Positions 6,882 through 14,825 are shown, numbered from the stretch's first letter. The stretch: 46,395 nt of DNA from an uncultured Candidatus Poseidoniales archaeon (GCA_902573115.1 CACGIM010000001.1:1-46395); one strand, 5' to 3'. Numbers and translations: made by a program. The notes: generated by a model not told the origin, from the sequence alone.

Positions 6882-8261
6882 CTATATTCGACTCATGCTT
6901 CTTTTCCGATTTAGAATAGATTGGACGAAATCTTGGTTTAGCCAGAAGCACTGTCTCGTAATGTCACCCCATGGACCTATGTCTCTAACAGTGTTGTTCT
7001 TTGCCTTGGGCCTCAGATGAAATATTCTGGTTTCCTTTGCCTTTGGGATTTCATTCGCACCATTCTCAATTCTCAGTATGTCCCGATGCATTCGCCATTC
7101 TTCTTCCATTATTCTCCACTCACTATCTGATGGTTGCCATAGAACTGGTTTTCCAAAACGAACTTCAGTCCATGGAACCTTCCTAGATTCTCGGATAGTT
7201 GGCACGAAAAGTATGGCAGAAACCTCTTCAGACATGAAGTGGTCTTCGAATGTTTTAGTTTCAGTAAGTTCAGCGATGTCAATAGCCGGAAAGGAAGTTG
7301 CTTCCCAAGTCCTTTGAGTGCTAGGATTGATCGGCACGGTCTTCAAAATTATCCCAATATCATCTAATTCAGCGATTCTTCTTCCTCCCTTTCCGCCCGT
7401 CAGCCACTGTCTAACTATTCTGTATGCGTAATCCTTGGACCTTGGAAAAGGAAGGCCCAATTCCGCCATTACTTCCGCGGTAGTTCGCCCTTCTATCTTC
7501 TCTAGTTTTGATCGGCATGCTTCCAATGGGTCGTCTTCTTCGAAAATTCTCAGTGACCCGATTCTATTCGTGTAACATTCCCAAATTCCATTCATATAAG
7601 CTACTTTTAGTGAAAATGCCCTCCTCATTGCGGGCTCAGAACCGTGATGATATGAGACAAGATCCCGCTTTCCTCCGGATCCTTTTCGTGCAGCAGATAG
7701 TGTTTTGAAAAAGCGTTCAGATAGCCTATGAGCAGATCCTTCGGACACCATTGATTGGCATAGCGACCAATCTTCTTCCAAAATAGGATCTATGAATGAG
7801 TCGGGCTCCCATATTGATGCTCCCTTGACGATGCATTTCTCCCTCTCTCCTTTAGGTTCGTGTGTAACGAATACATTCAGGATTCTATTCATTTTTGTAC
7901 GAGCATGTGAAGATGGCCATACTTCTCTTGGTAGCTGGTTGTAATTTATCATGCCAATTACTTGTCTTTCCTTAACTCGCCATTTTCCTGATCCTTTCTT
8001 CAACGGGACAATTTTCAATTCTAGACCCGGCATTTCAATTCCGGGCCCAGACGCATCCGGAAAATCCGCCTCTGAACGACTATCTAGTCCCAATCCAAAA
8101 GCCGCCTGAATCGCATTACCTACACCACCCTTTCCAGATTCGATATTGGATTCATCAATCCGTATCTCTAACTCATGCAGAATCTGGCCAATTGTCTTAC
8201 CCCTCATGCTCTTCCCATGCTGCTCGAGAGAAGATATCGAATCTGGGTCTGGTGGCCTCAC
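6882..8261 (-). CDS. Sau3AI/MutH-like type II restriction endonuclease
   Basis: A 459-residue protein predicted to cut unmethylated DNA, probably at GATC as Sau3AI does. The N-terminal catalytic domain shows the conserved GKTIGQIL helix (about 21-28), then a catalytic-type D66 (with D69 nearby), E81 and K83 in the LELK motif, followed by the family's KERQVIGMINY strand (97-107). Length agrees with Sau3AI (about 490), which has a second MutH-like domain used for regulation; the remaining 330 residues would be that part. The start is a GTG at 8261, needed to keep the upstream helix. It is divergent from its methyltransferase. Confidence 0.85.
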   Translation of the reverse strand: MRPPDPDSISSLEQHGKSMRGKTIGQILHELEIRIDESNIESGKGGVGNAIQAAFGLGLDSRSEADFPDASGPGIEMPGLELKIVPLKKGSGKWRVKERQVIGMINYNQLPREVWPSSHARTKMNRILNVFVTHEPKGEREKCIVKGASIWEPDSFIDPILEEDWSLCQSMVSEGSAHRLSERFFKTLSAARKGSGGKRDLVSYHHGSEPAMRRAFSLKVAYMNGIWECYTNRIGSLRIFEEDDPLEACRSKLEKIEGRTTAEVMAELGLPFPRSKDYAYRIVRQWLTGGKGGRRIAELDDIGIILKTVPINPSTQRTWEATSFPAIDIAELTETKTFEDHFMSEEVSAILFVPTIRESRKVPWTEVRFGKPVLWQPSDSEWRIMEEEWRMHRDILRIENGANEIPKAKETRIFHLRPKAKNNTVRDIGPWGDITRQCFWLNQDFVQSILNRKRSMSRI

Positions 8262-8340
8262 AGGGGACCGTCTAGACCATACAATTCAATATTTTACCAT
8301 GATCGAGATCTTCAATAACCGTGACTTATGAGATATCATA
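8262..8340. promoter_or_regulatory. Divergent R-M promoter region with paired GATC sites
   Basis: This 79-bp spacer separates the start codons of endonuclease and methyltransferase. Two GATC sites lie at 8301-8304 and 8307-8310. A TAAAATATT sequence on the minus strand (about 8287-8296) is 26-35 bp before the endonuclease GTG, where an archaeal TATA box belongs. The GATC pair therefore sits just upstream of the endonuclease promoter and inside the methyltransferase promoter zone. Methylation-dependent control is inferred. Confidence 0.5.
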
Positions 8341-9729
8341 GTGAGCATCAGAGTTGTTGAACTATTTGCGGGTGTTGGAGGCTTCCGCATAGGTTTCGAA
8401 GGTGCTCCGGGAACAAGTAGCAACAATAGATTCAGGATTGTATGGGCCAATCAATGGGAACCGAGCACCAAGAAACAACACGCAGCAGAAGTATATTCAG
8501 CTCGCTGGGGCCTATCCCCAGATAATGAGAGGCCGACATTATTCACTAGTTCATCCGGCCAAAACGATGTTTTTGTGAACGAAGACATCTCCACCATAGA
8601 AGCTTCAGAGATACCAGAACACGATCTCCTGTGTGGAGGTTTCCCTTGCCAAGATTATTCTGTTGCAAAGACTCTTGACAAGGCAAAGGGACTCTCTGGG
8701 AAGAAAGGTGTACTTTGGTGGGAAATACATCGGATAGCAGAATATCATCGCCCATCGTACCTACTCTTGGAAAATGTGGACCGACTTCTCAAGTCACCTA
8801 AGGGCCAGAGAGGTCGAGACTTTGCGGTAATGCTCGCATCACTTGAGGATCTAAATTATGTCGTAGAATGGAGAATGGTAGACGCATCATCTTACGGTTT
8901 TCCTCAAAGAAGGAAGCGAGTTTTCATCCTGGCACATGGACAAGGGACTCCAGGCCATGAAGCCCTCACTAAGGGTGGCTCGCCAAAGTATTGGATGGAG
9001 GAGGATGGAGCACTGGCACGCTCACTACCTATCCTCCCAAACAACGACGGCGAACCCACTTGGTTCTGTTTGCGGGAGAATAAAAATGATGATCTTGCAG
9101 ATGTTTCTGATAATTTCAACACCGGAAAAGGTGGTAAAGACCCAGGAAGCCCATTCCTAGGAACAGGTGTGATGGTAAATGGTAAAGTTTGGACGTCTAA
9201 AACAACACCCAGAGATGTAAAATCTACGCTTACACTTGGCGATATTCTCCAAGATTCTGAGAGAGTTGCGGATGAGTTCATTCTAACTCCGGAGAGCCTG
9301 AACCATGAGAGAGGATGGATATATCTGAAAGGAGCAAAACGTGAATTACGGACTGGAACTGATGGCTTCACATATCGCTACTCAGAGGGGCCCATTACAT
9401 TCCCAGATGCTCTGGACAGGGCATCGAGAACGATCATTACTGGCGAAGGTGGCAAGGGAGCCTCTCGATTCAAGCATGTAGTAAAGTTCCGTCCTACGAA
9501 AGAACAAGTAGAGAGAATGGGCTTGAGTTCAGAGGGTGCATCACTTGTTCGAGAAAAAATCGGTCTAAAACTCACAGAATGGGTACGGAGGTTGACCCCG
9601 ATAGAGCTTGAGCGACTAAATGGTTTTCCAGATAACCATACCGAAGGAGTGACTGATGGAAAACGGGCATTCTTCATGGGTAATGCTTTGGTATGCGGTA
9701 TAGTCAGTCGTATAGCTGAATCCCTCTGA
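8341..9729 (+). CDS. DNA (cytosine-5) methyltransferase of the R-M pair
   Basis: A 462-residue enzyme that transfers a methyl group from S-adenosylmethionine to cytosine C5, protecting the sites of the divergent endonuclease. All landmark motifs are present in order: motif I FAGVGG (9-14), motif IV GGFPCQ with nucleophile C103, motif VI ENV (about 145), motif VIII QRR (about 185), and the C-terminal motifs IX/X (LTPIELERLNGFPDN, then MGNAL). A target-recognition region of about 200 residues lies between VIII and IX. Sau3AI's own partner is also a C5 enzyme. The start is a GTG. The stop codon lies inside the right inverted repeat. Confidence 0.93.
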   Translation: MSIRVVELFAGVGGFRIGFEGAPGTSSNNRFRIVWANQWEPSTKKQHAAEVYSARWGLSPDNERPTLFTSSSGQNDVFVNEDISTIEASEIPEHDLLCGGFPCQDYSVAKTLDKAKGLSGKKGVLWWEIHRIAEYHRPSYLLLENVDRLLKSPKGQRGRDFAVMLASLEDLNYVVEWRMVDASSYGFPQRRKRVFILAHGQGTPGHEALTKGGSPKYWMEEDGALARSLPILPNNDGEPTWFCLRENKNDDLADVSDNFNTGKGGKDPGSPFLGTGVMVNGKVWTSKTTPRDVKSTLTLGDILQDSERVADEFILTPESLNHERGWIYLKGAKRELRTGTDGFTYRYSEGPITFPDALDRASRTIITGEGGKGASRFKHVVKFRPTKEQVERMGLSSEGASLVREKIGLKLTEWVRRLTPIELERLNGFPDNHTEGVTDGKRAFFMGNALVCGIVSRIAESL

Positions 9730-9751
9730 CCATCATAGGCCTCACAGGGTT
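9722..9751 (+). repeat. Right inverted repeat of the R-M cassette
   Basis: It starts CCCTCTGACCAT and ends CACAGGGTT, matching the left copy in inverse orientation at 26 of 30 positions. Its first eight bases are the last codons and stop of the methyltransferase gene. The same type of box, CTCTGA, recurs at about 9763, 9864 and 9905 in the following spacer. Confidence 0.6.
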
Positions 9752-9754
9752 TGG

Positions 9755-9863
9755 GCAAGTACCCCTCTGACTATACTATGTTCTCAATGGGTTGCTAGTC
9801 TGGACCCACTGACCACAATTCGAATCCCAGATACCGACTGACTGCTATACCTCTCACACGCTA
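9755..9863 (+). repeat. 109-bp direct repeat, copy 1 (before kinase gene)
   Basis: It matches 12473-12581 over 109 bp without gaps at about 91 identical positions (83%). Well-conserved blocks are ACCCCTCTGAC, GTTCTCAATGGGTTGC, CAGATACCGACTGACTGC and CTCACACGCTA. It fills much of the 295-bp spacer between the methyltransferase and the kinase gene; that spacer contains no other gene. A TATA-like ATAAATCAT lies at about 9981, some 40 bp before the kinase start. Confidence 0.65.
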
Positions 9864-10024
9864 CCCTCTGAAACGTATAGGAGCTACAGGGGCAAGGGGG
9901 TATTCCTCTGAGAACCGCATAGGAAAATCGCTATCATTAATTCTCAAGACGTGACGGCATAATTGTTGCTTATCTGTCACATAAATCATTTTGATGGATG
10001 CCCATTACGTAGGATTGATGCTCT

Positions 10025-12400
10025 ATGAATTATGATATTGGCTCGAAAAATGGAAATTATGTCCATACTAAGAAGCTCGCGCCTCTCTTTGCAATTTTAT
10101 GTTCCTTAGTTTTGGCCGCTTCGGCTTCCTCAGCCTCAGTGGGAATAACAAGTGCCTCCAATTCTACAAATCAGAGCAGCAACTGGTCATCATCCTTCGA
10201 TGAATACCAAGCATATGACGGAGATTATGGGACAACTGCAAAGATTCGCGTGAGTAATTGCTGGGTTGATCAGGAAGATCAGGAATGCACAGAAGGCGCC
10301 TATCACGAGGAGGAATTCCGCTTCACCACCGAACTAGACGAGCCCTTCGCGGTAGGAATTAGAATTAACATTTCATCAGAAAATGCCTCGATAAATGCAC
10401 TCACCGGGTTTTTTCTCCTTGACTACGATGCTGATCAGTTTGAGTTAATGTTAGACATCAGCGGCACCACAACTGACGAAATACTCTATCATTTCATGAC
10501 ATATCCCCGGCACAAATCCGAAGAAGGACAATTGACATTAGCAATTTTTTCCCAGCATACCAATTCAGCGAATAATCATACTGTATTGCTCGTGGAGATA
10601 AGTGAAATCGACTTCGTATTGGATTCTGATACCGATGGTTGGTTTAATTTCCAGGATGCCTTTCCCTATGATCCAAATGAGTGGATGGACAGCGACGGTG
10701 ACGGAGTCGGTGACAACTCCGACGACGACATTGACGGCGACGGCATCACGAACGACAAGGACGACTTCCCCCTCAACAGCAGCGAGTGGGCGGACAGCGA
10801 CGGTGATGGCACTGGCGACAATTCTGACACCGACATGGATGGGGACGGCGTTGGTGACAACGCTGATTCAAGCCAGATTGAAGAGTTCGTTGAGGATGGT
10901 CCCGAGGCTCCTGAGGTGGTGGAAGAGCGATTGTGGGAGTCTTTACAGGAATGGTTCGTAATCCTCCTCATATCTGCCGTTGTTCTTGTAGTGTCGATTG
11001 GAGTTTTAAGACCAAGGAGCCAGAGCCCGGCCGAGGACCGAGTCAAAAAGAAGGCCGAAAGGAGGAAAGTATCTGAGGAGCGACATAGGAAGCAGGTCGC
11101 TGAGATAACAAGGCTAGAAGTGGAGATGAGGCTCAACGACTTGAAGGCCCGAGAGAGCTCGATGACCAAGGAAGATTACATTCTAGCCAGGATCAAAATC
11201 AAGGCGATTCCGTTCGACTTCTCAGTTATCGGGCGGTCTGGAGGGGTTTTCGATGACTTGCAACAGATTGACGGTATAGACGAGTCTCTAGAGAGGAGGC
11301 TCAATTCCATGGGAATAACGAACCTGGGGCAACTGTCTAGGATGGACGATTATATCTCCGACGAAGTTAACAATACAATCGACTACATGCCAGGAAGAGT
11401 AAGGAGGCAACTCTGGGCGGAGCAGGCACAGATCTTAGTCGAGGATGTTCCTCAGGTACCTTTCTTCGAGTCTGATTTTCCAATCACTGGCAGCAACGAG
11501 ATGGAAATCCCCCCTGAAACCGATCGTCAAAGTATCCCCAAGGAGAGGGGGCAGTCGGAAATCGTGCAGAAGGAGGGTGGAATGATCGATTCTAGGAGGT
11601 TCGTCAAGGTCCGCAAGCTACGTGCGGAAGGGGGAATGGCCGAGGTTTACCAAGCGAAGGATAAGAAAACGGGAGATTTCGTAATATGGAAGCAAGCCGC
11701 CCCCAGTAGAACTCTTTCTGCGAAGGAGGCCAACAGGGTGCTTGAAAACGAAGTAGAGGTCCTTGAGCGTCTGGACCACCACAGAATACCGAAATGCATC
11801 GACTCCGGCTTCCTTTTGAACGAAGAGGGGGATCTTGTTTTGGCCCTCATCATGGAACACATCGATGGAGGGAGTCTCGACGATGAGATGAAGACCTTTG
11901 TGAGAAGGGGCATAGCCCAAAGTCTGGATTACGTGATTAAGACCATGGTTCAATGCTGCGAGGCCCTTGAGTACATGGCAGATTTAGATCCCCCCCTATA
12001 CCACAGAGACATCAAGCCGCACAACATCATGGCTCATCCTGAAAGGGGAGCGGTCCTAATCGACTTCGGTCTTGCCAAGGAGGTTGCCGCTGGCTCCGGA
12101 GTGTCCCTTTCCGCAGGCGCACATACAGCTGGCTGGTCACCCCCGGAGAGGGAAAGGGCAGAAACCGGGACATTCACGGATGTTTACAGCCTCGGGCAGA
12201 TACTTTGGCACATGCTGACCAATGAGCCAGCTGGGATATACTCTGAGGAGAGGCGAGTCGAGGCTATTACCAAGGCAGGCCACCCAGAGTGGTTGGCAAG
12301 ACTGGTCAACCAAGCAACAGTCCCCGACGACCCGAAAAGGAGGACTCAAACGGTTTTTGAATTTAGGATTAGGCTTGAGAACGAGGGCAGGCTCCCTTAG
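10025..12400 (+). CDS. Transmembrane Hanks-type Ser/Thr kinase with Ca-repeat ectodomain
   Basis: A 791-residue predicted receptor kinase. In order it has a signal peptide (about 15-38), an ectodomain, and acidic thrombospondin-3-like repeats (DSDGDG, DIDGDGI, DMDGDGV; about 200-285) that should bind calcium. One membrane helix (about 309-330) and a charged coiled coil (about 340-385) follow. Next is a helix-hairpin-helix module with IDGID..LERRL and later GRVRRQLW (about 409-475), then a kinase domain (about 526-790). Kinase landmarks are EGGMAEVY in place of a full glycine loop, a lysine near 555, HRD with D662 plus N667, and DFG with D680. The first loop glycine is replaced by alanine. It is flanked by 109-bp direct repeats. 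Confidence 0.88.
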   Translation: MNYDIGSKNGNYVHTKKLAPLFAILCSLVLAASASSASVGITSASNSTNQSSNWSSSFDEYQAYDGDYGTTAKIRVSNCWVDQEDQECTEGAYHEEEFRFTTELDEPFAVGIRINISSENASINALTGFFLLDYDADQFELMLDISGTTTDEILYHFMTYPRHKSEEGQLTLAIFSQHTNSANNHTVLLVEISEIDFVLDSDTDGWFNFQDAFPYDPNEWMDSDGDGVGDNSDDDIDGDGITNDKDDFPLNSSEWADSDGDGTGDNSDTDMDGDGVGDNADSSQIEEFVEDGPEAPEVVEERLWESLQEWFVILLISAVVLVVSIGVLRPRSQSPAEDRVKKKAERRKVSEERHRKQVAEITRLEVEMRLNDLKARESSMTKEDYILARIKIKAIPFDFSVIGRSGGVFDDLQQIDGIDESLERRLNSMGITNLGQLSRMDDYISDEVNNTIDYMPGRVRRQLWAEQAQILVEDVPQVPFFESDFPITGSNEMEIPPETDRQSIPKERGQSEIVQKEGGMIDSRRFVKVRKLRAEGGMAEVYQAKDKKTGDFVIWKQAAPSRTLSAKEANRVLENEVEVLERLDHHRIPKCIDSGFLLNEEGDLVLALIMEHIDGGSLDDEMKTFVRRGIAQSLDYVIKTMVQCCEALEYMADLDPPLYHRDIKPHNIMAHPERGAVLIDFGLAKEVAAGSGVSLSAGAHTAGWSPPERERAETGTFTDVYSLGQILWHMLTNEPAGIYSEERRVEAITKAGHPEWLARLVNQATVPDDPKRRTQTVFEFRIRLENEGRLP

Positions 12401-12472
12401 AGTCTGACTATATCAGGGTTTGATTGGTCCAATAGAGGACCCAATGACTCGAATGGTGATCAAAGGGACTAG

Positions 12473-12581
12473 GCAAGCACCCCTCTGACAACACTCTGTT
12501 CTCAATGGGTTGCATGGGAAAACCCTCTGACCTCAATGCGAGTCACAGATACCGACTGACTGCGATACCGCTCACACGCTA
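12473..12581 (+). repeat. 109-bp direct repeat, copy 2 (after kinase gene)
   Basis: Same orientation and length as 9755-9863, about 83% identical. The sequence directly before it, 12403-12423 (TCTGAC..ATCAGGGTTTG), also resembles the start of the right R-M inverted repeat. The spacers after the methyltransferase and after the kinase are therefore homologous as a whole, with about 50 extra bases in this one. No gene is visible in 12401-12653 apart from an unlikely extension of the next frame. Confidence 0.65.
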
Positions 12582-12653
12582 GGGAATGTGATGCCCCCTG
12601 ACGTTGCACTACGGACCAAGGTAAGTTCAAACCAAGTACCCCCCTTTCCTAGG

Positions 12654-12917
12654 ATGCCGATGCTCAATCCGATAAGGGCTATGGAACCGCCAGAGGATGA
12701 CGATCCCGACAATAATGGACATTCCCTTTGGTGGAGCGACGAACAACTTGAGCAACTTGAAGCATACTCTAGAAAAGACGGTTATTTCTTCAATAACCGT
12801 GATGCGGTTGGTTGGATTATTTTCTTGAGCCTCGTACTGGGTATTATTGCATTGATGCTCCTGTATTTTTGGTCGTTGCCCTCCTCCAAACCTCATAATT
12901 TTGATGCGTTCCCGTAA
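12654..12917 (+). CDS. Small single-helix membrane protein
   Basis: An 87-residue protein with an acidic N-terminus (EPPEDDDPDNNG), a WWSDEQLEQLEAYSRKDGYF amphipathic segment and one strong membrane helix near the C-terminus. The frame is open back to 12588, but the upstream part begins in a GTGATGCCCC intergenic motif. Starts at 12654 or 12681 (MEPPEDDD) are more likely. No family is recognised. Confidence 0.5.
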   Translation: MPMLNPIRAMEPPEDDDPDNNGHSLWWSDEQLEQLEAYSRKDGYFFNNRDAVGWIIFLSLVLGIIALMLLYFWSLPSSKPHNFDAFP

Positions 12918-12926
12918 GTATCCCTT

Positions 12927-12998
12927 ATGGCAGTCCTGGCTAAAATCATCTATGCATGGAGATTCGAGCCAAACCACCCTGAGGATGATGAAGAATAA
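12927..12998 (+). CDS. Possible 23-residue microprotein
   Basis: A short frame starts 9 bp after the stop of the preceding membrane protein and encodes MAVLAKIIYAWRFEPNHPED plus a short acidic end. The basic-aromatic start and acidic end look protein-like, and the spacing suits a second cistron. At this size chance cannot be excluded. Confidence 0.22.
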   Translation: MAVLAKIIYAWRFEPNHPEDDEE

Positions 12999-13033
12999 CA
13001 TTGAGCCTGTATTAGAGGGGGGACCTGTACGAG

Positions 13034-13175
13034 GGCATCATTGAGGGTCCCGCCAGGGGACCCTTGCTGTTGTGTCCCGAATGCTTGGGGTGCTAGCCCA
13101 TACCCTCAATGATGGAAGCATCACAGAGTTACCCTTGCACCGCGAGGCATCATAATCTCTACCCTAACTGATGCC
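13034..13175. repeat. GGCATCAT-family elements in the 13-kb spacer
   Basis: Two members lie here. One at about 13034 has GGGCATCATTGAGGGTCCC followed by a CCAGGGGACCC complement, which can form a hairpin. The other at 13146-13175 begins GGCATCA and ends TGATGCC, a perfect 7-bp inverted pair around CTCTACCCTAA. Apart from the short frame at 12927, the spacer 12918-13214 holds no gene. Confidence 0.45.
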
Positions 13176-13214
13176 ACCATCAGCAAGGGATACTGGATTA
13201 CAACCATGTCCTGG

Positions 13215-13451
13215 TTACTCTATGGAGAAGATTGTTGCTATATTCGACATCATCCAGGATGAGGCGGCGAATAATTGCAACCAATCCCCTGTAGTGCTGA
13301 TGCCATATGCGAACACACTGAGAATCCAGCATAGGCTGGCGACCGTCTGCCCAAGCCAGCCGACACTCATGATTTTCTTCATCCGAGTCTGAGGCGTTCC
13401 AGAAATGCCCCCCATGTCGCTCAGATCTGAATTGGCACTTCCACTCAACAT
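13215..13451 (-). CDS. Small membrane protein coupled to FAD oxidoreductase
   Basis: A 78-residue protein with a polar N-terminus (about 1-28) and two hydrophobic helices: WLGQTVASLCWILSVFAYGI, then WLQLFAASSWMMSNIATIF. The ATG at 13451 overlaps the stop of the upstream oxidoreductase gene in ATGTTGA, a typical translational-coupling junction. This supports the start and suggests the two proteins are made together, perhaps as a membrane partner for electron transfer. The family is not recognised. The longer upstream frames in this region ignore the coupling. Confidence 0.55.
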   Translation of the reverse strand: MLSGSANSDLSDMGGISGTPQTRMKKIMSVGWLGQTVASLCWILSVFAYGISTTGDWLQLFAASSWMMSNIATIFSIE

Positions 13452-14611
13452 GAGACGCACTCCTGCCCACAGCAAGACAGATCATCCAGATACATCCCCC
13501 AGTCTCTGTACGCTTGTACAAAGTCATCAGTCTGTATGCCCATAGAAGACGCTATGCTCTGGGCCACGACAGCAAAGCGCTGCCTGAATTTGAAGATGAA
13601 GCAGAAATCGTGATTGTCGTGCCGGACAGAGGGGCCACAGAGGTAGATGCCAGGGACTTTTGTCGACTCATCGCGCTCGTTAAGAAGTGGAAATCCATCT
13701 TCCCTCTTCTCGAAAAGGTGCGACACCAAGGCATGGCTGCCATCAAATCCACCAGCTAAGAGTGGTTGTGTTTTGGATCTGAATACCTGGCCATCTTCGG
13801 ATTTCAGCTCATATTCCCCATCTACTAGTTCAACCGAAGTAACGGCGTTTTCTGGGAATAAGGTGACCTTCTCTTCGAATCTTGCTTCCCTCATCCGCTC
13901 GTAGGTGAAGGTTGACAGTGAAGCGCTTGGGTCCGAAGCATCTAGGCCCCAAGGATCGTCTTTGTCGAACATTATGACCTTCTTGCCGCGCTTGGATAGG
14001 TGGTAAGCGGCATCGGTTCCGCTTTCGTAACCGCCAATGACCAGGAAGTCGTCACCATCCAAATCAGCATAATTTGCTAGGGTTGCTGTGTGTCGGCACA
14101 GCTCACTTCCTGTGAATCCCCCCAACCTGGGATAGAGGAACTCTCCGGCAGCCCAAATCACGTTTTTCGAATAGATGGTCCAATCATTTGTTTCAACCCT
14201 AAACACCCCCTCCTCGTTTGTGATTTGCACGACTTCGGCATTCTCTCTGACAGGCAATTCGAAGAATTCAGCGAGATCCTGGAGATGTTTGGCGTACTCA
14301 CTTCCATTGGGGTGCTCGATTCTCATGTTGTATGCGGGGGATACACCAACCGCGATGGAATTCAGATCCAGCATACCTATCGAGTTACTCGGGAACGACG
14401 GCGTGATGAATCGGGTCTCATCCGGCCATGAAGCGAAGGAAGAGCCGACTACCCCCCTATCGATGATGACGAAGTTACCTACACCTGAATGAGCGAGAGC
14501 GATTCCAGACCCTATGCCGGCTGCACCGGCGCCGATGATAATGGCATCAAACACATCTTGGGTGTCCTCTGATGATTCCAAGACCATGCTCACCTCAGAT
14601 TCTCTTTCCAT
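13445..14611 (-). CDS. FAD/NAD(P)-dependent oxidoreductase, Cys-rich C-terminus
   Basis: A 388-residue flavoprotein of the two-dinucleotide-fold class (flavin monooxygenase / thioredoxin-reductase-like). It has an FAD Rossmann motif GAGAAGIGSG near residue 27, a second NAD(P)-type fold at VIGGYESGTDAAYHL in mid-protein, and a late IYLCGPSVRHD segment that resembles the FAD-closing motif. The C-terminus ends SCCGQECVSC, five-residue-spaced cysteines suited to redox exchange or metal binding. The frame opens with TTG at 14623, but the ATG at 14611 follows a GGAAAGG Shine-Dalgarno-like sequence and is preferred. Substrate unknown. Confidence 0.82.
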   Translation of the reverse strand: MERESEVSMVLESSEDTQDVFDAIIIGAGAAGIGSGIALAHSGVGNFVIIDRGVVGSSFASWPDETRFITPSFPSNSIGMLDLNSIAVGVSPAYNMRIEHPNGSEYAKHLQDLAEFFELPVRENAEVVQITNEEGVFRVETNDWTIYSKNVIWAAGEFLYPRLGGFTGSELCRHTATLANYADLDGDDFLVIGGYESGTDAAYHLSKRGKKVIMFDKDDPWGLDASDPSASLSTFTYERMREARFEEKVTLFPENAVTSVELVDGEYELKSEDGQVFRSKTQPLLAGGFDGSHALVSHLFEKREDGFPLLNERDESTKVPGIYLCGPSVRHDNHDFCFIFKFRQRFAVVAQSIASSMGIQTDDFVQAYRDWGMYLDDLSCCGQECVSC

Positions 14612-14687
14612 ACCTTTCCGCAAATTAATAGCAATTTAAAATAAACTAATAATCCATGAAGTTCAAATTAATACATTGACAACTCTA

Positions 14688-14825
14688 GGGTAACGTGAAT
14701 TCTACAGGCATCATAGAGGGGCCATTGGGTCACCCCTCAATGACAGATCCCATCATTATGGGTCTAGTAGGTAGAACCCATGATTACGCATACGTGACAA
14801 AGTAACCGTGGTACTCAGGGGCATC
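14688..14825. repeat. Composite intergenic element, copy E
   Basis: The left part (14688-14721) matches 5793-5826 at 30 of 34 bases. The right part (14791-14825) matches the reverse complement of 5747-5781 at 31 of 35 and continues into GGCATCATCTTCCCTA, matching the element at the window's left edge. The middle (about 14745-14780) contains another CATCATTATGGG. The spacer 14624-14860 has no visible gene. Confidence 0.6.

Larger units (their letters stand above)
6818..9751. mobile_element. Candidate mobile restriction-modification cassette
   Basis: The segment holds exactly two divergent genes, a Sau3AI-like endonuclease and a cytosine-5 methyltransferase, and is bounded by a 30-bp inverted repeat with 26 matches. 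No transposase or integrase is present, and I saw no target-site duplication outside the repeats. It could be a passenger cassette moved in trans, or two genes that share a terminator-like element at both 3' ends. Mobility is inferred, not shown. Confidence 0.4.

Noticed and set aside
6818-9751. Insertion sequence with its own transposase
   Set aside because: No transposase-like frame or clear target duplication exists within or beside the repeats, so only a non-autonomous cassette is proposed.
9800-9840. TTCGAATCCC sequence resembling a tRNA T-arm
   Set aside because: No matching stem, anticodon arm or acceptor could be built, and the same region in the second repeat copy (12540s) is mutated in this loop.
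10602-10961. Plus-strand alternative frame of 119 residues within the kinase gene
   Set aside because: It follows the low-complexity GAC/GGC repeat of the calcium-type region in another frame; the kinase frame explains it.
12588-12653. Longer N-terminus for the small membrane protein at 12.7 kb
   Set aside because: The extra codons begin in a GTGATGCCCC intergenic motif and add no recognisable protein sequence.
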